Assembly: GCA_900546055.1 (NCBI GenBank)
Contig: URBG01000031.1
Coordinates: 1-14,637, forward strand
Source of the DNA: an uncultured Mycoplasmatota bacterium
Lineage (GTDB): Bacteria; Bacillota_I; Bacilli_A; RF39; UBA660
Reading direction: 5' to 3'
Length of the DNA: 14,637 bases
A program made the position numbers and the translations under genes. This document shows positions 6,875-13,664 of the stretch, in pieces; position 1 is the first letter of the stretch, and each line of letters opens with the position of its first letter. The notes beneath the pieces were generated by a model. It ran no database searches, had not been told where the DNA came from, and was given only the letters and a program-made list of their open reading frames with translations.

Positions 6875-7614
6875 CTTAATTTATCAGCTATAGTAACTAT
6901 AAATTCTGAATTTGTAGGTTTGGCTTTATCAATATCAACGCTATATCCAAATATTTCTTCCATGAAATCTAGGTTACCACGATTCCAGCTAACTTCGATA
7001 GCATGTCTAATGGCTCTTTCAACTCTAGATACGGTTGTATTATATTTAGTAGCTAATTCTGGATATAACTCTTTTGTGATTCCGCCAATAACATCTGGGT
7101 TATTAAAGATAATCCCAACTGCTTCTCTAATGTATTGATATCCTTTAATGTGTGAAGGTATTCCTAACTCATGTAGCATCTTAGTAATTGATATTTGAAG
7201 ATTACTATGATAGAAATCAATATTTTGATTATTTTCCTTCTTATTAGTAATATCATAAATTCGGTTCTTAAGATCTTCTAAATCAAATGGCTTTAACACA
7301 TAGTAGTTAACACCATATTCTGAAACCTCTCTAATTACCTCAGCGGCATTATAACTAGTGGCAACAATAACCTTTTTATTGATCCCTCTTTTCTTCATTT
7401 CACTTAGAACATAGATCCCATCTTTTTTAGGCATAACAAGATCTAAAACTATAAGATCAAATTTATCTTGATTAGCGCTTATAACCTCAATTCCTTCTAA
7501 CCCGTCGTGGGCTTCTAATGCTATATTTATATTTTCACTCTCTTTAAAGTATTCTCTAACCATTTCAATTAAATTAACGTTGTCGTCAATCATTAGTACG
7601 TTTATTTTTTCCAT
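6850..7614 (-). CDS. spo0A: Sporulation transcription factor Spo0A
   Basis: A 254-aa response regulator, the master switch of sporulation and stationary-phase genes in Firmicutes. REC domain (about 1-124): acidic pocket D10-D11, phosphorylation site D58 (VLDLVMP), T86 (VATSYNA) and K108 (VLKPFD). After a short linker, the Spo0A C-terminal DNA-binding domain (about 137-254) shows SITKMLHELGIPSHIKGYQY, the LATKYNTTVSRVERAIRHAI helix-turn-helix with its recognition helix at about 194-213, and the diagnostic KPTNSEFI (232-239). All residues needed for phosphorylation and 0A-box binding are present and length is near normal, so the gene looks functional. AAAGGAG is 7 nt before the ATG. It is monocistronic, with its own promoter preceded by a perfect 0A box (7689-7695), suggesting autoregulation. 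Phosphorelay partners (Spo0F, Spo0B, kinases) are not in the window. Confidence 0.97.
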   Translation of the reverse strand: MEKINVLMIDDNVNLIEMVREYFKESENINIALEAHDGLEGIEVISANQDKFDLIVLDLVMPKKDGIYVLSEMKKRGINKKVIVATSYNAAEVIREVSEYGVNYYVLKPFDLEDLKNRIYDITNKKENNQNIDFYHSNLQISITKMLHELGIPSHIKGYQYIREAVGIIFNNPDVIGGITKELYPELATKYNTTVSRVERAIRHAIEVSWNRGNLDFMEEIFGYSVDIDKAKPTNSEFIVTIADKLRLDFHKVG

Positions 7615-7639
7615 TTTTATTCTCCTTTACTATATTAAA

Positions 7640-7668
7640 ATTATACAAAACATTGACACTTATTACTA
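7640..7668 (-). promoter_or_regulatory. spo0A promoter with weak -35
   Basis: A perfect TATAAT (7640-7645) on the minus strand lies 25 nt before the ATG. The hexamer 17 nt upstream (TAGTAA, 7663-7668) matches TTGACA poorly, which is typical of activator-dependent promoters and fits with the 0A box further upstream. Confidence 0.6.
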
Positions 7669-7688
7669 GAGTAAAAAATAGCTAATTT

Positions 7689-7695
7689 TGTCGAA
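7689..7695 (-). promoter_or_regulatory. 0A box (Spo0A binding site) upstream of spo0A
   Basis: The minus strand reads TTCGACA, a perfect match to the Spo0A recognition heptamer (TGTCGAA on the plus strand), about 45-50 nt upstream of the -10. A degenerate inverse copy (TGTCAAT) lies nearer the promoter. This supports positive or negative autoregulation by Spo0A~P, as known for Bacillus subtilis spo0A. Confidence 0.7.
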
Positions 7696-7704
7696 TGCCT
7701 TGGC

Positions 7705-7737
7705 AAAAAAATAAAAAGAAGTTACGATACAACTTCT
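7705..7737 (-). terminator. Intrinsic terminator of the pgk-tpiA operon, overlapping the tpiA stop
   Basis: A 7-bp perfect stem (7717-7723 with 7731-7737) with a 7-nt loop is followed on the minus strand by TTTT-A-T7 (plus strand 7705-7716). The TAA of tpiA (7722-7724) spans the base of the loop. Confidence 0.88.
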
Positions 7738-8405
7738 CCAATTTTAATGAGCTCATCTGCTTTGGTAGAAGCTCCACCAATGAGATAACCCGATACTACA
7801 TTTACTGCTTTTAAGGAAGCAATGTTATTTAAACTAACGCTGCCACCATAGAGGACTTTAACGTCGTAACTAAATAAACTTTTTATATATTTAGTTATTT
7901 CATCAATTTCCTCGTTTGTTGGGGTAATACCCGTACCAATAGCCCAAACAGGTTCATAGGCAATGATGATTTCATCATCTATTTCCTTTAGGCTTTCGGT
8001 AATTTGCTTTGACAAAATTTCTTGATAATTATTTCTTTGGTCTAAGGTTTCACCGATACAAAGAATAACTTTCAAATCATTTTCTAAAGCCTTTTTTATT
8101 TTTGGGTTTATTTGGCTATTGTCTTCTTTAAATATTTGTCTTCTTTCGCTATGACCAATAATTACGTAATTAATGCCTATGCTTTTAGCCTGTTTTGGTG
8201 AAATCTCACCAGTGTAGGCGCCTTTATCCTCCAAATAAATATTTTGAAGGCCAGTTTCGAAGCCATGATCAACAAATAATTTAGCATAAATTGAAGTTGG
8301 ACAAATGATTGGTTTGAATGATGATTTTTCTAAAACCTCAATATAATTTTCAACCTCTGGTAATGTCATATTCATCTTGTGATTAGCGACGATCATTTTT
8401 TCCAT
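7722..8405 (-). CDS. tpiA: Triosephosphate isomerase
   Basis: A 227-aa TIM-barrel enzyme interconverting dihydroxyacetone phosphate and glyceraldehyde 3-phosphate in glycolysis. Active-site residues are all present: N8 and K10 (VANHKMN; usually GNWKMN), H85 in IIGHSERR, and E151 in AYEPVWAIGTG with the flexible loop just after it, then YGGSV (186-190) and LIGGAS (208-213) at the phosphate site. It is about 20-25 residues shorter than the usual 250, the savings falling in loops, with no motif lost. The start at 8405 is supported by AAGAAGG at 7-nt spacing and overlaps the end of the glycosyltransferase gene by 13 nt, indicating coupling. It is the last gene of the prepilin C-pgk operon. Confidence 0.95.
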   Translation of the reverse strand: MEKMIVANHKMNMTLPEVENYIEVLEKSSFKPIICPTSIYAKLFVDHGFETGLQNIYLEDKGAYTGEISPKQAKSIGINYVIIGHSERRQIFKEDNSQINPKIKKALENDLKVILCIGETLDQRNNYQEILSKQITESLKEIDDEIIIAYEPVWAIGTGITPTNEEIDEITKYIKSLFSYDVKVLYGGSVSLNNIASLKAVNVVSGYLIGGASTKADELIKIGEVVS

Positions 8406-9625
8406 AATTGTACCTTCTTTATGAACGCTAAGAATTTACTTTTAAAATTAGCGCCTTCACTTTCAATAGCCTTTTTATAAACATCAAGGACCTGTTCAGC
8501 GAAATACTTTGATGAATGCATTTCAGCACTTGACCTTGCACCTCGAGCTAATTGACGCTGCAGGGTTTTACTTTCGCTGAGCTTTTGGATTTGATTTTTA
8601 CACTCTTCTTTTGTTTTAAAGATATAACCATTAAAATCATTAATGACTGTTGAGGTAAAACTCTCATCCTCGATACATATTGCCGGTAAGGAAGCGGCCA
8701 TGGCTTCAATAACTGTTAAGCCTTGAGTTTCAAAGTGACTAGCAGTTATAAAAGCATTAGCCATATTATAATATTTAGGAGTTTCTTCGTAGGCAACTTT
8801 ACCAGCGAAGATAACACTATCATCTAAATTATATCTATGAACGAGATTTTCGATATCTTTAGCATCAGGTCCATCACCGACTAATACTAGTTTAACATTT
8901 TTTTTGTCTTTGGCAAGCATTTTTTGAACCTCAATGATAAACTCGATATTTTTTTCTTTACCTAGACGTCCAACATAGAGTAAAACAAAATCGGTTTTCT
9001 TAAGGCCTAGCTTTTCTCTTATCCTGTTAAGCGCTTCTGGCTTAAATTTTTCATGATAGAATCTTTCAACTTCAATACCAGTTGGAACGATATAAATGTT
9101 TCGATCGTATTTATATTTTTGTTTAAATAAATCGTATGTTTTTTTAGTTGGGACGATTAATTCACTACATGTTTTATCACAATAGAATTTGGTTATATAT
9201 TCAACTAGCTTTTTACTACTTTTATCAAAATATCCTTTTGTTATGGTTTCAATATAATCCTCATACATTGTATGATACGTATGAACTAATGGAATATTAA
9301 ACTCGGAAGCAATTAATCTGGCAAAAGTTCCGACACCGAATTCCGTATGGGAGTGAATGACATCGAGATTCCAAGCAGAGACTTTTTTAATAGCTCTTAA
9401 AGGATAAACACCAGTTAAACGATAATCGTAAATTCCGATTGGAATACCTGGAATTCTAATTATTTTATCTTCATTTTCATATTTGTATGTTAAGTTTTCT
9501 GGATTAACGGTAACAACAAATACTTGATGGCCCTTTTTCTCAAGAGCTCTTTGAAGCATTAAAATACTAGTTGAAACACCATTGATATATGGTGGATAAC
9601 TATCGGTAAAAATCCCTATTCGCAT
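8393..9625 (-). CDS. GT4 glycosyltransferase, probable diacylglycerol glucosyltransferase
   Basis: A 410-aa GT-B fold, retaining glycosyltransferase. The N-terminal domain starts MRIGIFTDSYPPYINGVS (glycine-rich acceptor loop), with IHSHTEFGVG (90-99) and HTYHTMYEDY (115-124), the latter typical of alpha-monoglucosyl-diacylglycerol synthases of Acholeplasma and Gram-positive cocci. The C-terminal donor domain has YVGRLGKEKN with R220 and K225, LVGDGP (248-253) and the EX7E motif E299...E307 (ETQGLTVIE). A basic, hydrophobic tail (FIKKVQLWKK) could aid membrane binding. Likely role: transfer of glucose to diacylglycerol for membrane glycolipid or lipoteichoic-acid anchors, on the inner membrane face; the exact sugar is inferred. 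AGGAGG lies 8 nt upstream, inside the end of the previous gene. It ends with TGA at 8393-8395, the clearest real TGA stop in the window. Confidence 0.88.
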   Translation of the reverse strand: MRIGIFTDSYPPYINGVSTSILMLQRALEKKGHQVFVVTVNPENLTYKYENEDKIIRIPGIPIGIYDYRLTGVYPLRAIKKVSAWNLDVIHSHTEFGVGTFARLIASEFNIPLVHTYHTMYEDYIETITKGYFDKSSKKLVEYITKFYCDKTCSELIVPTKKTYDLFKQKYKYDRNIYIVPTGIEVERFYHEKFKPEALNRIREKLGLKKTDFVLLYVGRLGKEKNIEFIIEVQKMLAKDKKNVKLVLVGDGPDAKDIENLVHRYNLDDSVIFAGKVAYEETPKYYNMANAFITASHFETQGLTVIEAMAASLPAICIEDESFTSTVINDFNGYIFKTKEECKNQIQKLSESKTLQRQLARGARSSAEMHSSKYFAEQVLDVYKKAIESEGANFKSKFLAFIKKVQLWKK

Positions 9626-9628
9626 TAA

Positions 9629-10627
9629 TTATTCCTCCTCTTTGACATTAAGAAAAATGGCCCCTACAATCATACCTAAATAATATGTTAAGATACGCCA
9701 TACTAGCATAATACTTGATAATTTAGCGCCAGCAATAAATACACCGAAGAATTTTACGAAACCATATTCTAAGCCACCACTACCTCCAGGGATTGGAACG
9801 AATGAACCAATTAACATAACATAAGCTGAAGTTATAATAGCGATTAATGGATTAATAGTTTCGCCTAAACCTATTATTAAAGCATATGGTACTAAATACA
9901 AGCAAACTAAGGCTAAAAAATTGATAATAATAATTTTAATAAAATGCCATTTGCTTGTCATAAGTATTGTTGCACTTTTGTGAAAATCGTTAATTGTTTC
10001 AGTGCTTTTAGCTAAAAATTTTTCTTTATCTTTAACTATTTTTAATTTAGCACCTACTTTAATTGCCAAATCTAGAATTACTTTATTACCCTTTTTGTTA
10101 AATGCAACAATAAAAAGAATAATTATAACGCTTACATTGACAATATAGCCTAGAAGTACTAGCTGCTTTAATAATGAATTACTCGGAAATATTTGTAGAA
10201 AATAGTTAGATACTATTGCAATAGTTCCTAATAGAATAAGGGATATCTGATAAACAATAAAATCCTGAATAACGATATTAGTTCCCTTTTCTAATGAAAA
10301 TCCTTGTTTTTTTAATCTGTATATTTGATATGGCTGACCACCCATTGAAAATGGAGTTACAGAATTAAAAAACTGAGTATCAAGCATTAATTTAAATGAT
10401 TTTTTAAATGAGTATTTACTATCGAATTTACGGACGCAGTAAAATATTACTAAAGCTTTTAAGGCCCAATATAGAATAACTAATATGAGTCCTAATAAAA
10501 GCCACCATAAGTTAAAGGAAAATATGTATTTGATCTTTTCAAAAAAATCATCTTTTAAGGAAAGATATAGTACCAATATAGTAACTAAAGCAATTATAAT
10601 GCCATTAATTTTATTTTTCTTTGTCAT
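9629..10627 (-). CDS. YbhN/MprF-type multi-TM protein (LPG synthase TM family), probable lipid flippase
   Basis: A 332-aa membrane protein of the UPF0104 / lysylphosphatidylglycerol-synthase transmembrane family. Diagnostic stretches are TPFSMGGQPYQIYRL (91-105) and PIPGGSGGLEYGF (278-290), followed by VWRILTYYLG. About eight hydrophobic segments are seen, near 9-24, 38-63, 118-140, 155-176, 229-253, 258-280, 290-301 and 306-326. It lacks the cytosolic aminoacyltransferase domain of full MprF, so it does not make lysyl-PG itself. Family members are thought to move lipids or glycolipids across the membrane. Directly preceding the glucolipid synthase (3-nt gap), it probably handles that product. 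Its ATG lies 17 nt inside pgk, and with no good Shine-Dalgarno sequence of its own it probably relies on translational coupling. Confidence 0.87.
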   Translation of the reverse strand: MTKKNKINGIIIALVTILVLYLSLKDDFFEKIKYIFSFNLWWLLLGLILVILYWALKALVIFYCVRKFDSKYSFKKSFKLMLDTQFFNSVTPFSMGGQPYQIYRLKKQGFSLEKGTNIVIQDFIVYQISLILLGTIAIVSNYFLQIFPSNSLLKQLVLLGYIVNVSVIIILFIVAFNKKGNKVILDLAIKVGAKLKIVKDKEKFLAKSTETINDFHKSATILMTSKWHFIKIIIINFLALVCLYLVPYALIIGLGETINPLIAIITSAYVMLIGSFVPIPGGSGGLEYGFVKFFGVFIAGAKLSSIMLVWRILTYYLGMIVGAIFLNVKEEE

Positions 10628-11801
10628 CGATCACACTAATTGCCGGAAGGTCTTTACCCTCAAGCATTTCCAAACTAGCGCCACCACCAGTAGAAATATG
10701 AGTAATCTTATCTTGATATCCCATACTTATTGCAGCTCTAGCAGTATCACCGCCACCTAAAATTGTAGTAGCATTAACACTAGTGACTATTTCTAATAAT
10801 TGTTTAGTTCCTTCAGCAAATGGTTCTAGTTCAAAATAGCCTACCGGCCCATTCCATACAATAGTTTTACTATTATCAAGATATTGTTTAAATACTTTTA
10901 TGGTTCTTGACCCGATGTCTAACCCTATTTCATCCTCTTCAATTTCATTGATAAATCTTGCTTCGACTTTTCCTTCATTACTTATTTCAGGGGAAGTAAT
11001 GATATCGATTGGCAAGATTATTTTATCCTCAAAATTGTTTAATACGTCTATACAATAATCTATGCTTTCATTTTGGACTAATGATTTACCAACGTTAAAG
11101 CCGGCTGCTTTTAAGAAGGTAAAAGCCATAGCTCCACCAATTAAAATATAGTCAGCTTTACTGGCAAGATTATTGATAACGTGAATTTTATCGCTTACTT
11201 TAGCGCCACCTAAAATTACAACATATGGCTTTTTAGGCTTTTTTAGAGCTTTATTTAAAAATTTTATTTCTTTTTCTACGAGATAGCCAATTCCGTTAGG
11301 TAAGTTTTTAGCAATACCAACGTTAGATGCATGTTTACGATGAGCAGTTCCAAAAGCATCGTTGATGAAAATATCCCCTAATGAAGCCCAGTATTCACCT
11401 AACTCTTTATTGTTTTTACTTTCCTTTTCACCGTTTAAATCTTCAAAACGCGTGTTTTCTAATAAAACAATATCTTTGTTTTTCATTTTATCAATAGCTT
11501 GCTTTACTTTTTCACCTCTAGTTTCGTCTATAAAGGTTACTTTTTTTTCTAATAGTTCGCTTAATCTTTCAGCCACTGGCTTTAAGGTATATCTAATTTT
11601 ATCTTCTTCAGTTTTGACACGTCCTAGATGGGAAAGAAGAATTACTTTGGCACCCTTTCGCATAGCAGCTTTTATTGTTTTTAAACTTTCTTTAAGACGA
11701 TTATCATCCATAATAACGCCATTTTCAATTGGAACATTTAAATCGGCGCGGATAATTACCTTCTTACCTTTTAAGTCATAATCTTTTATTGTTTTTTTCA
11801 T
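10611..11801 (-). CDS. pgk: Phosphoglycerate kinase
   Basis: A 396-aa two-domain kinase making ATP and 3-phosphoglycerate from 1,3-bisphosphoglycerate in glycolysis. Motifs: VIIRADLNVP (15-24), SHLGR (57-61), LLENTRFE (113-120), NDAFGTAHRKHAS, LGGAKVSDKI, WNGPVGYFE, GGGDTARA and the terminal STGGGASLEMLEGK. All substrate- and nucleotide-binding elements are present and the length is typical. GGGAGG lies 6 nt before the ATG. It follows prepilin C by 24 nt without a hairpin between them and overlaps the next gene by 17 nt. gapA, gpmI and eno, the usual neighbours, are absent from the window. Confidence 0.97.
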   Translation of the reverse strand: MKKTIKDYDLKGKKVIIRADLNVPIENGVIMDDNRLKESLKTIKAAMRKGAKVILLSHLGRVKTEEDKIRYTLKPVAERLSELLEKKVTFIDETRGEKVKQAIDKMKNKDIVLLENTRFEDLNGEKESKNNKELGEYWASLGDIFINDAFGTAHRKHASNVGIAKNLPNGIGYLVEKEIKFLNKALKKPKKPYVVILGGAKVSDKIHVINNLASKADYILIGGAMAFTFLKAAGFNVGKSLVQNESIDYCIDVLNNFEDKIILPIDIITSPEISNEGKVEARFINEIEEDEIGLDIGSRTIKVFKQYLDNSKTIVWNGPVGYFELEPFAEGTKQLLEIVTSVNATTILGGGDTARAAISMGYQDKITHISTGGGASLEMLEGKDLPAISVIDDKEK

Positions 11802-11825
11802 TGTTTGCCTCCCTTTTTATTATGT

Positions 11826-12203
11826 CTATTTTTTGTAACTACATGTGATTTTTTTATTAGACATGGTAATTGTCACGGTTCCATTTTCATCAGCGATTGT
11901 TGCTTTTGACTCTGATGAAGGATTTACAAGAGAACCTTGCAGATAACCTTCTGAAATCAATTTACTAACGCTTATAGAAACTGGACCTGGCGTTGCAGCA
12001 TAAAGGGGCGCTAAAGCGGTATCGCTTGAATGAACCTCAACGTATGATTCACAAGCGGTACTAATATTTTCATTAAAATCATTAGTTTCATTTATCTTAG
12101 CAACTCTGTTTGACTCAATCAACGATGGTACAGCGACTAAAATAATAACACCTAATAATACGATAATACCTAATAATTCGACTAGGGTAAAACCTCTTTT
12201 CAT
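11826..12203 (-). CDS. Type IV prepilin-like protein (prepilin C), first gene of the pgk operon
   Basis: A 125-aa protein with class III signal MKRG|FTLVELLGIIVLLGVIILVAVP; cleavage is expected after G4, with the +5 glutamate at E9. One hydrophobic helix (5-26) is followed by a small globular domain with the SVSKLISEGYLQGSLVNP element common in Gram-positive pilins and two Cys (C51, C121) that may pair. ATG 12203 is preferred because AGGTGA is upstream; an in-frame GTG at 12212 lies within it. Only 24 nt without a hairpin separate it from pgk, so the two are probably co-transcribed from the promoter at 12221-12249. Its signal lacks the Asn of prepilins A and B and its DNA does not share their 24-bp repeat. 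Confidence 0.88.
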   Translation of the reverse strand: MKRGFTLVELLGIIVLLGVIILVAVPSLIESNRVAKINETNDFNENISTACESYVEVHSSDTALAPLYAATPGPVSISVSKLISEGYLQGSLVNPSSESKATIADENGTVTITMSNKKITCSYKK

Positions 12204-12220
12204 TATTATCACCTATTATT

Positions 12221-12249
12221 ATTTTATACCAAATACTTCCTTTTTACAA
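12221..12249 (-). promoter_or_regulatory. Promoter of the prepilin C-pgk-tpiA operon
   Basis: TTGTAA (12244-12249) and TAAAAT (12221-12226) are spaced by 17 nt on the minus strand, with the ATG 17 nt downstream of the -10. An overlapping TATAAA would have a 15-nt spacer. The -35 directly abuts the T tract of the preceding terminator. Confidence 0.65.
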
Positions 12250-12250
12250 G

Positions 12251-12279
12251 AAAAACCTTTAGTAGCTATACTAAAGGTT
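12251..12279 (-). terminator. Intrinsic terminator of the zinc-ribbon protein gene
   Basis: A perfect 11-bp stem (12254-12264 with 12269-12279) with a 4-nt loop is followed on the minus strand by T5 (12251-12255), 20 nt after the TAA. Confidence 0.88.
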
Positions 12280-12298
12280 CACATTTACTAAACTTTTT

Positions 12299-12919
12299 TT
12301 ATTTAGTTTTACAAGTATATTTTTGATCTTCCATATCTTTGATGAATTTATCAGCAGATTGATTAGTATTTTTTAGACTAATTTGAGATACATTCTCAAT
12401 TCCCTTTTGGTCAACATTCATAGTAACATTTACACCATCAGTTTTCTTATCAAGTTTGATTTCAACGCCTTCTTTGTCATTATACGATTTGAAAGATTGT
12501 TCTAATTGAGTGTAGATTGTATCTACATAATTAGCATAAATTCCTGAGAATTTATAATCCATTTCAAATTTTGCATTATCAAATTTATTTCCTTTGAAAT
12601 TAGCAGTTACTGTTGTATCAACTGTTCCTGTTGTTTGTTTATCAGTTAATGTACAAACTACAGTCTTTGAACCGAAAAATTTAGGTACTACTAAAATTAA
12701 AGCGACAATAACTAAAATAACTACAACAGCTATAATGATTATTGGAACCATATTTTTCTTTTTCTCTGGGGCAGTGGCTGGTGCTACTGCTGGCGTTGGA
12801 GTTACATTTACCGCACCTTCATTTACATTATTAGTGTTTTCACTTACTACTTGATTTCCACAATTTGGGCAGAAAACTGTTCCCTCTGGTACTTCTTGAC
12901 CACATCTACTACATGTCAT
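12299..12919 (-). CDS. Zinc-ribbon membrane protein with extracytoplasmic C-terminal domain
   Basis: A 206-aa protein. N-terminal zinc ribbon: C3-x2-C6 (CSRC) and C17-x2-C20 (CPNC), a cytoplasmic four-Cys site. A low-complexity linker rich in Asn, Pro, Ala and Thr follows (24-53), then a basic EKKK patch and one TM segment (57-80). The outside domain (84-206) begins TVVCTL and ends KYTCKTK; C89 and C203 may pair. The alternating beta-strand and helix pattern recalls DUF1307 (YehR-like lipoprotein) domains, but this is a loose resemblance. Function unknown; zinc-ribbon plus TM proteins of this layout are common envelope proteins in low-GC Firmicutes. It is a monocistronic unit with a leader of about 80 nt. 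The AGAGAGG site is unusually far (about 10-11 nt) from the ATG. Confidence 0.8.
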   Translation of the reverse strand: MTCSRCGQEVPEGTVFCPNCGNQVVSENTNNVNEGAVNVTPTPAVAPATAPEKKKNMVPIIIIAVVVILVIVALILVVPKFFGSKTVVCTLTDKQTTGTVDTTVTANFKGNKFDNAKFEMDYKFSGIYANYVDTIYTQLEQSFKSYNDKEGVEIKLDKKTDGVNVTMNVDQKGIENVSQISLKNTNQSADKFIKDMEDQKYTCKTK

Positions 12920-13004
12920 ACTTTTTACATCCTCTCTCTAATTTTTAATTTAAACATATCCCTTCACTTAACCTATCAAACACCCTTTCCTATATTCTGA
13001 TTTC

Positions 13005-13033
13005 ATTATACCAACTTATAGGTTCTTTGTAAA
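13005..13033 (-). promoter_or_regulatory. Sigma-A promoter of the zinc-ribbon protein gene
   Basis: TTTACA (13028-13033) and TATAAT (13005-13010) are spaced by 17 nt on the minus strand. The ATG is about 85 nt downstream, giving a long leader in which I see no riboswitch fold or convincing upstream ORF. Confidence 0.78.
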
Positions 13034-13073
13034 TTTAAATCGAAAGAAAAACTCAAGAATTAACTTAAGTTTA

Positions 13074-13541
13074 TTATTTTGAGTATTCAAGTTTAACAGT
13101 TAAATTTTGATCATTTATTTCTTTAGCTTCAATATAATTTACTTTTATGCTTAATGTAGCAGTATGACTAGGTAAAATAATATCATTTTCTTTTAATCCT
13201 CTAGTTTTATAATTAATGTTATTACTATGATTAATAGCAATAGTATCAACATAGGCATTTACATCACTATCATTAGTAATAGTAATATCATAACTGATAG
13301 AATCGTCAGCGCTTGTTAAACTAGGTTTAAAACTAACTTCATTGTCATTAAAAACGGGTTCTTCCATGTTTTTAGCTTCGCCTTTAATATTACGGCTAAT
13401 GACATTGGTAATTTTTACATCTAAATTATTATTCACTTTATCATCAGATGATTTGAAAGCAGCTAAAGCAACAATTATTAATAAAACAACAATACAAACA
13501 ATAAAAATCAAAATGTTTCGAGCTTTATTACTATTAGACAT
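13074..13541 (-). CDS. Membrane-anchored extracytoplasmic protein of unknown function
   Basis: A 155-aa protein with a short basic start (MSNSNKARN), one TM or uncleaved signal anchor (9-29), an acidic linker and a C-terminal all-beta domain (about 39-155) outside the cell. The segment VSFKPSLTSADDSISYDITITNDSD resembles the Ig-like beta-sandwich of SipW-dependent/camelysin-type and other surface domains. There is no lipobox (C16 lies within the TM, with no L-x-x-C context) and no sortase motif. I chose ATG 13541 because GGGTGG precedes it and the promoter at 13566-13594 lies between it and the longer GTG/ATG options; a start at 13607 would be upstream of that promoter. Function is not recognised; the product probably acts in the envelope like its zinc-ribbon neighbour. 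Confidence 0.72.
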   Translation of the reverse strand: MSNSNKARNILIFIVCIVVLLIIVALAAFKSSDDKVNNNLDVKITNVISRNIKGEAKNMEEPVFNDNEVSFKPSLTSADDSISYDITITNDSDVNAYVDTIAINHSNNINYKTRGLKENDIILPSHTATLSIKVNYIEAKEINDQNLTVKLEYSK

Positions 13542-13565
13542 ACAAACCACCCTTTCGATACTCTC

Positions 13566-13594
13566 ATTATATATTTTATTGAATAAAAAGTAAA
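13566..13594 (-). promoter_or_regulatory. Sigma-A promoter of the 155-aa membrane protein
   Basis: TTTACT (13589-13594) and TATAAT (13566-13571) are spaced by 17 nt on the minus strand; the ATG is 24 nt downstream of the -10. The -35 abuts the T tract of the long-loop hairpin at 13596-13658. Confidence 0.75.
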
Positions 13595-13595
13595 C

Positions 13596-13658
13596 AAAAA
13601 CTAACACATTTATTTTACTAGTAGGTTATGAGAAGAGAAAGCAAAATATGTGTTAGTT
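13596..13658 (-). terminator. Long-loop hairpin with T tract, probable terminator of the lectin gene
   Basis: A perfect 11-bp inverted repeat (13599-13609 with 13648-13658), which can be lengthened across a bulge by ATTTT/AAAAT pairs, encloses a loop of 38 nt at most. It is followed on the minus strand by T5-G-TTT (13596-13600 onward). The loop is far larger than in ordinary intrinsic terminators, so it may have an additional role. Confidence 0.55.
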
Positions 13659-13664
13659 ATAAAA

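Noticed and set aside
6860..7138. 92-aa plus-strand open frame opposite spo0A
   Set aside because: It overlaps the conserved Spo0A DNA-binding domain entirely and has no start signals.
7697..7706. TGCCTTGGCA palindrome between tpiA and spo0A
   Set aside because: It could form a hairpin, but the adjacent T run lies before it on the transcribed strand and already belongs to the tpiA terminator; a 10-bp palindrome alone is weak evidence for an operator.
11362..11781. 139-aa plus-strand open frame opposite pgk
   Set aside because: It is fully antisense to a motif-complete pgk, its product is Ser/Phe-rich low-complexity typical of an antisense shadow, and it has no ribosome binding site or promoter.
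12594..12854. 86-aa plus-strand open frame inside the zinc-ribbon gene
   Set aside because: It is the antisense shadow of the TM and Thr/Ala-rich linker; the minus-strand gene has CxxC pairs, a promoter and a terminator.
12920..13000. Riboswitch or leader peptide in the long leader of the zinc-ribbon gene
   Set aside because: Only a 10-codon ATG frame with a badly spaced Shine-Dalgarno sequence is present, and no known aptamer pattern or terminator/antiterminator pair can be seen.
13542..13607. Longer N-terminus of the 155-aa membrane protein starting at 13607
   Set aside because: The extension would begin upstream of the promoter (13566-13594) and lacks a ribosome binding site; the start at 13541 has GGGTGG.
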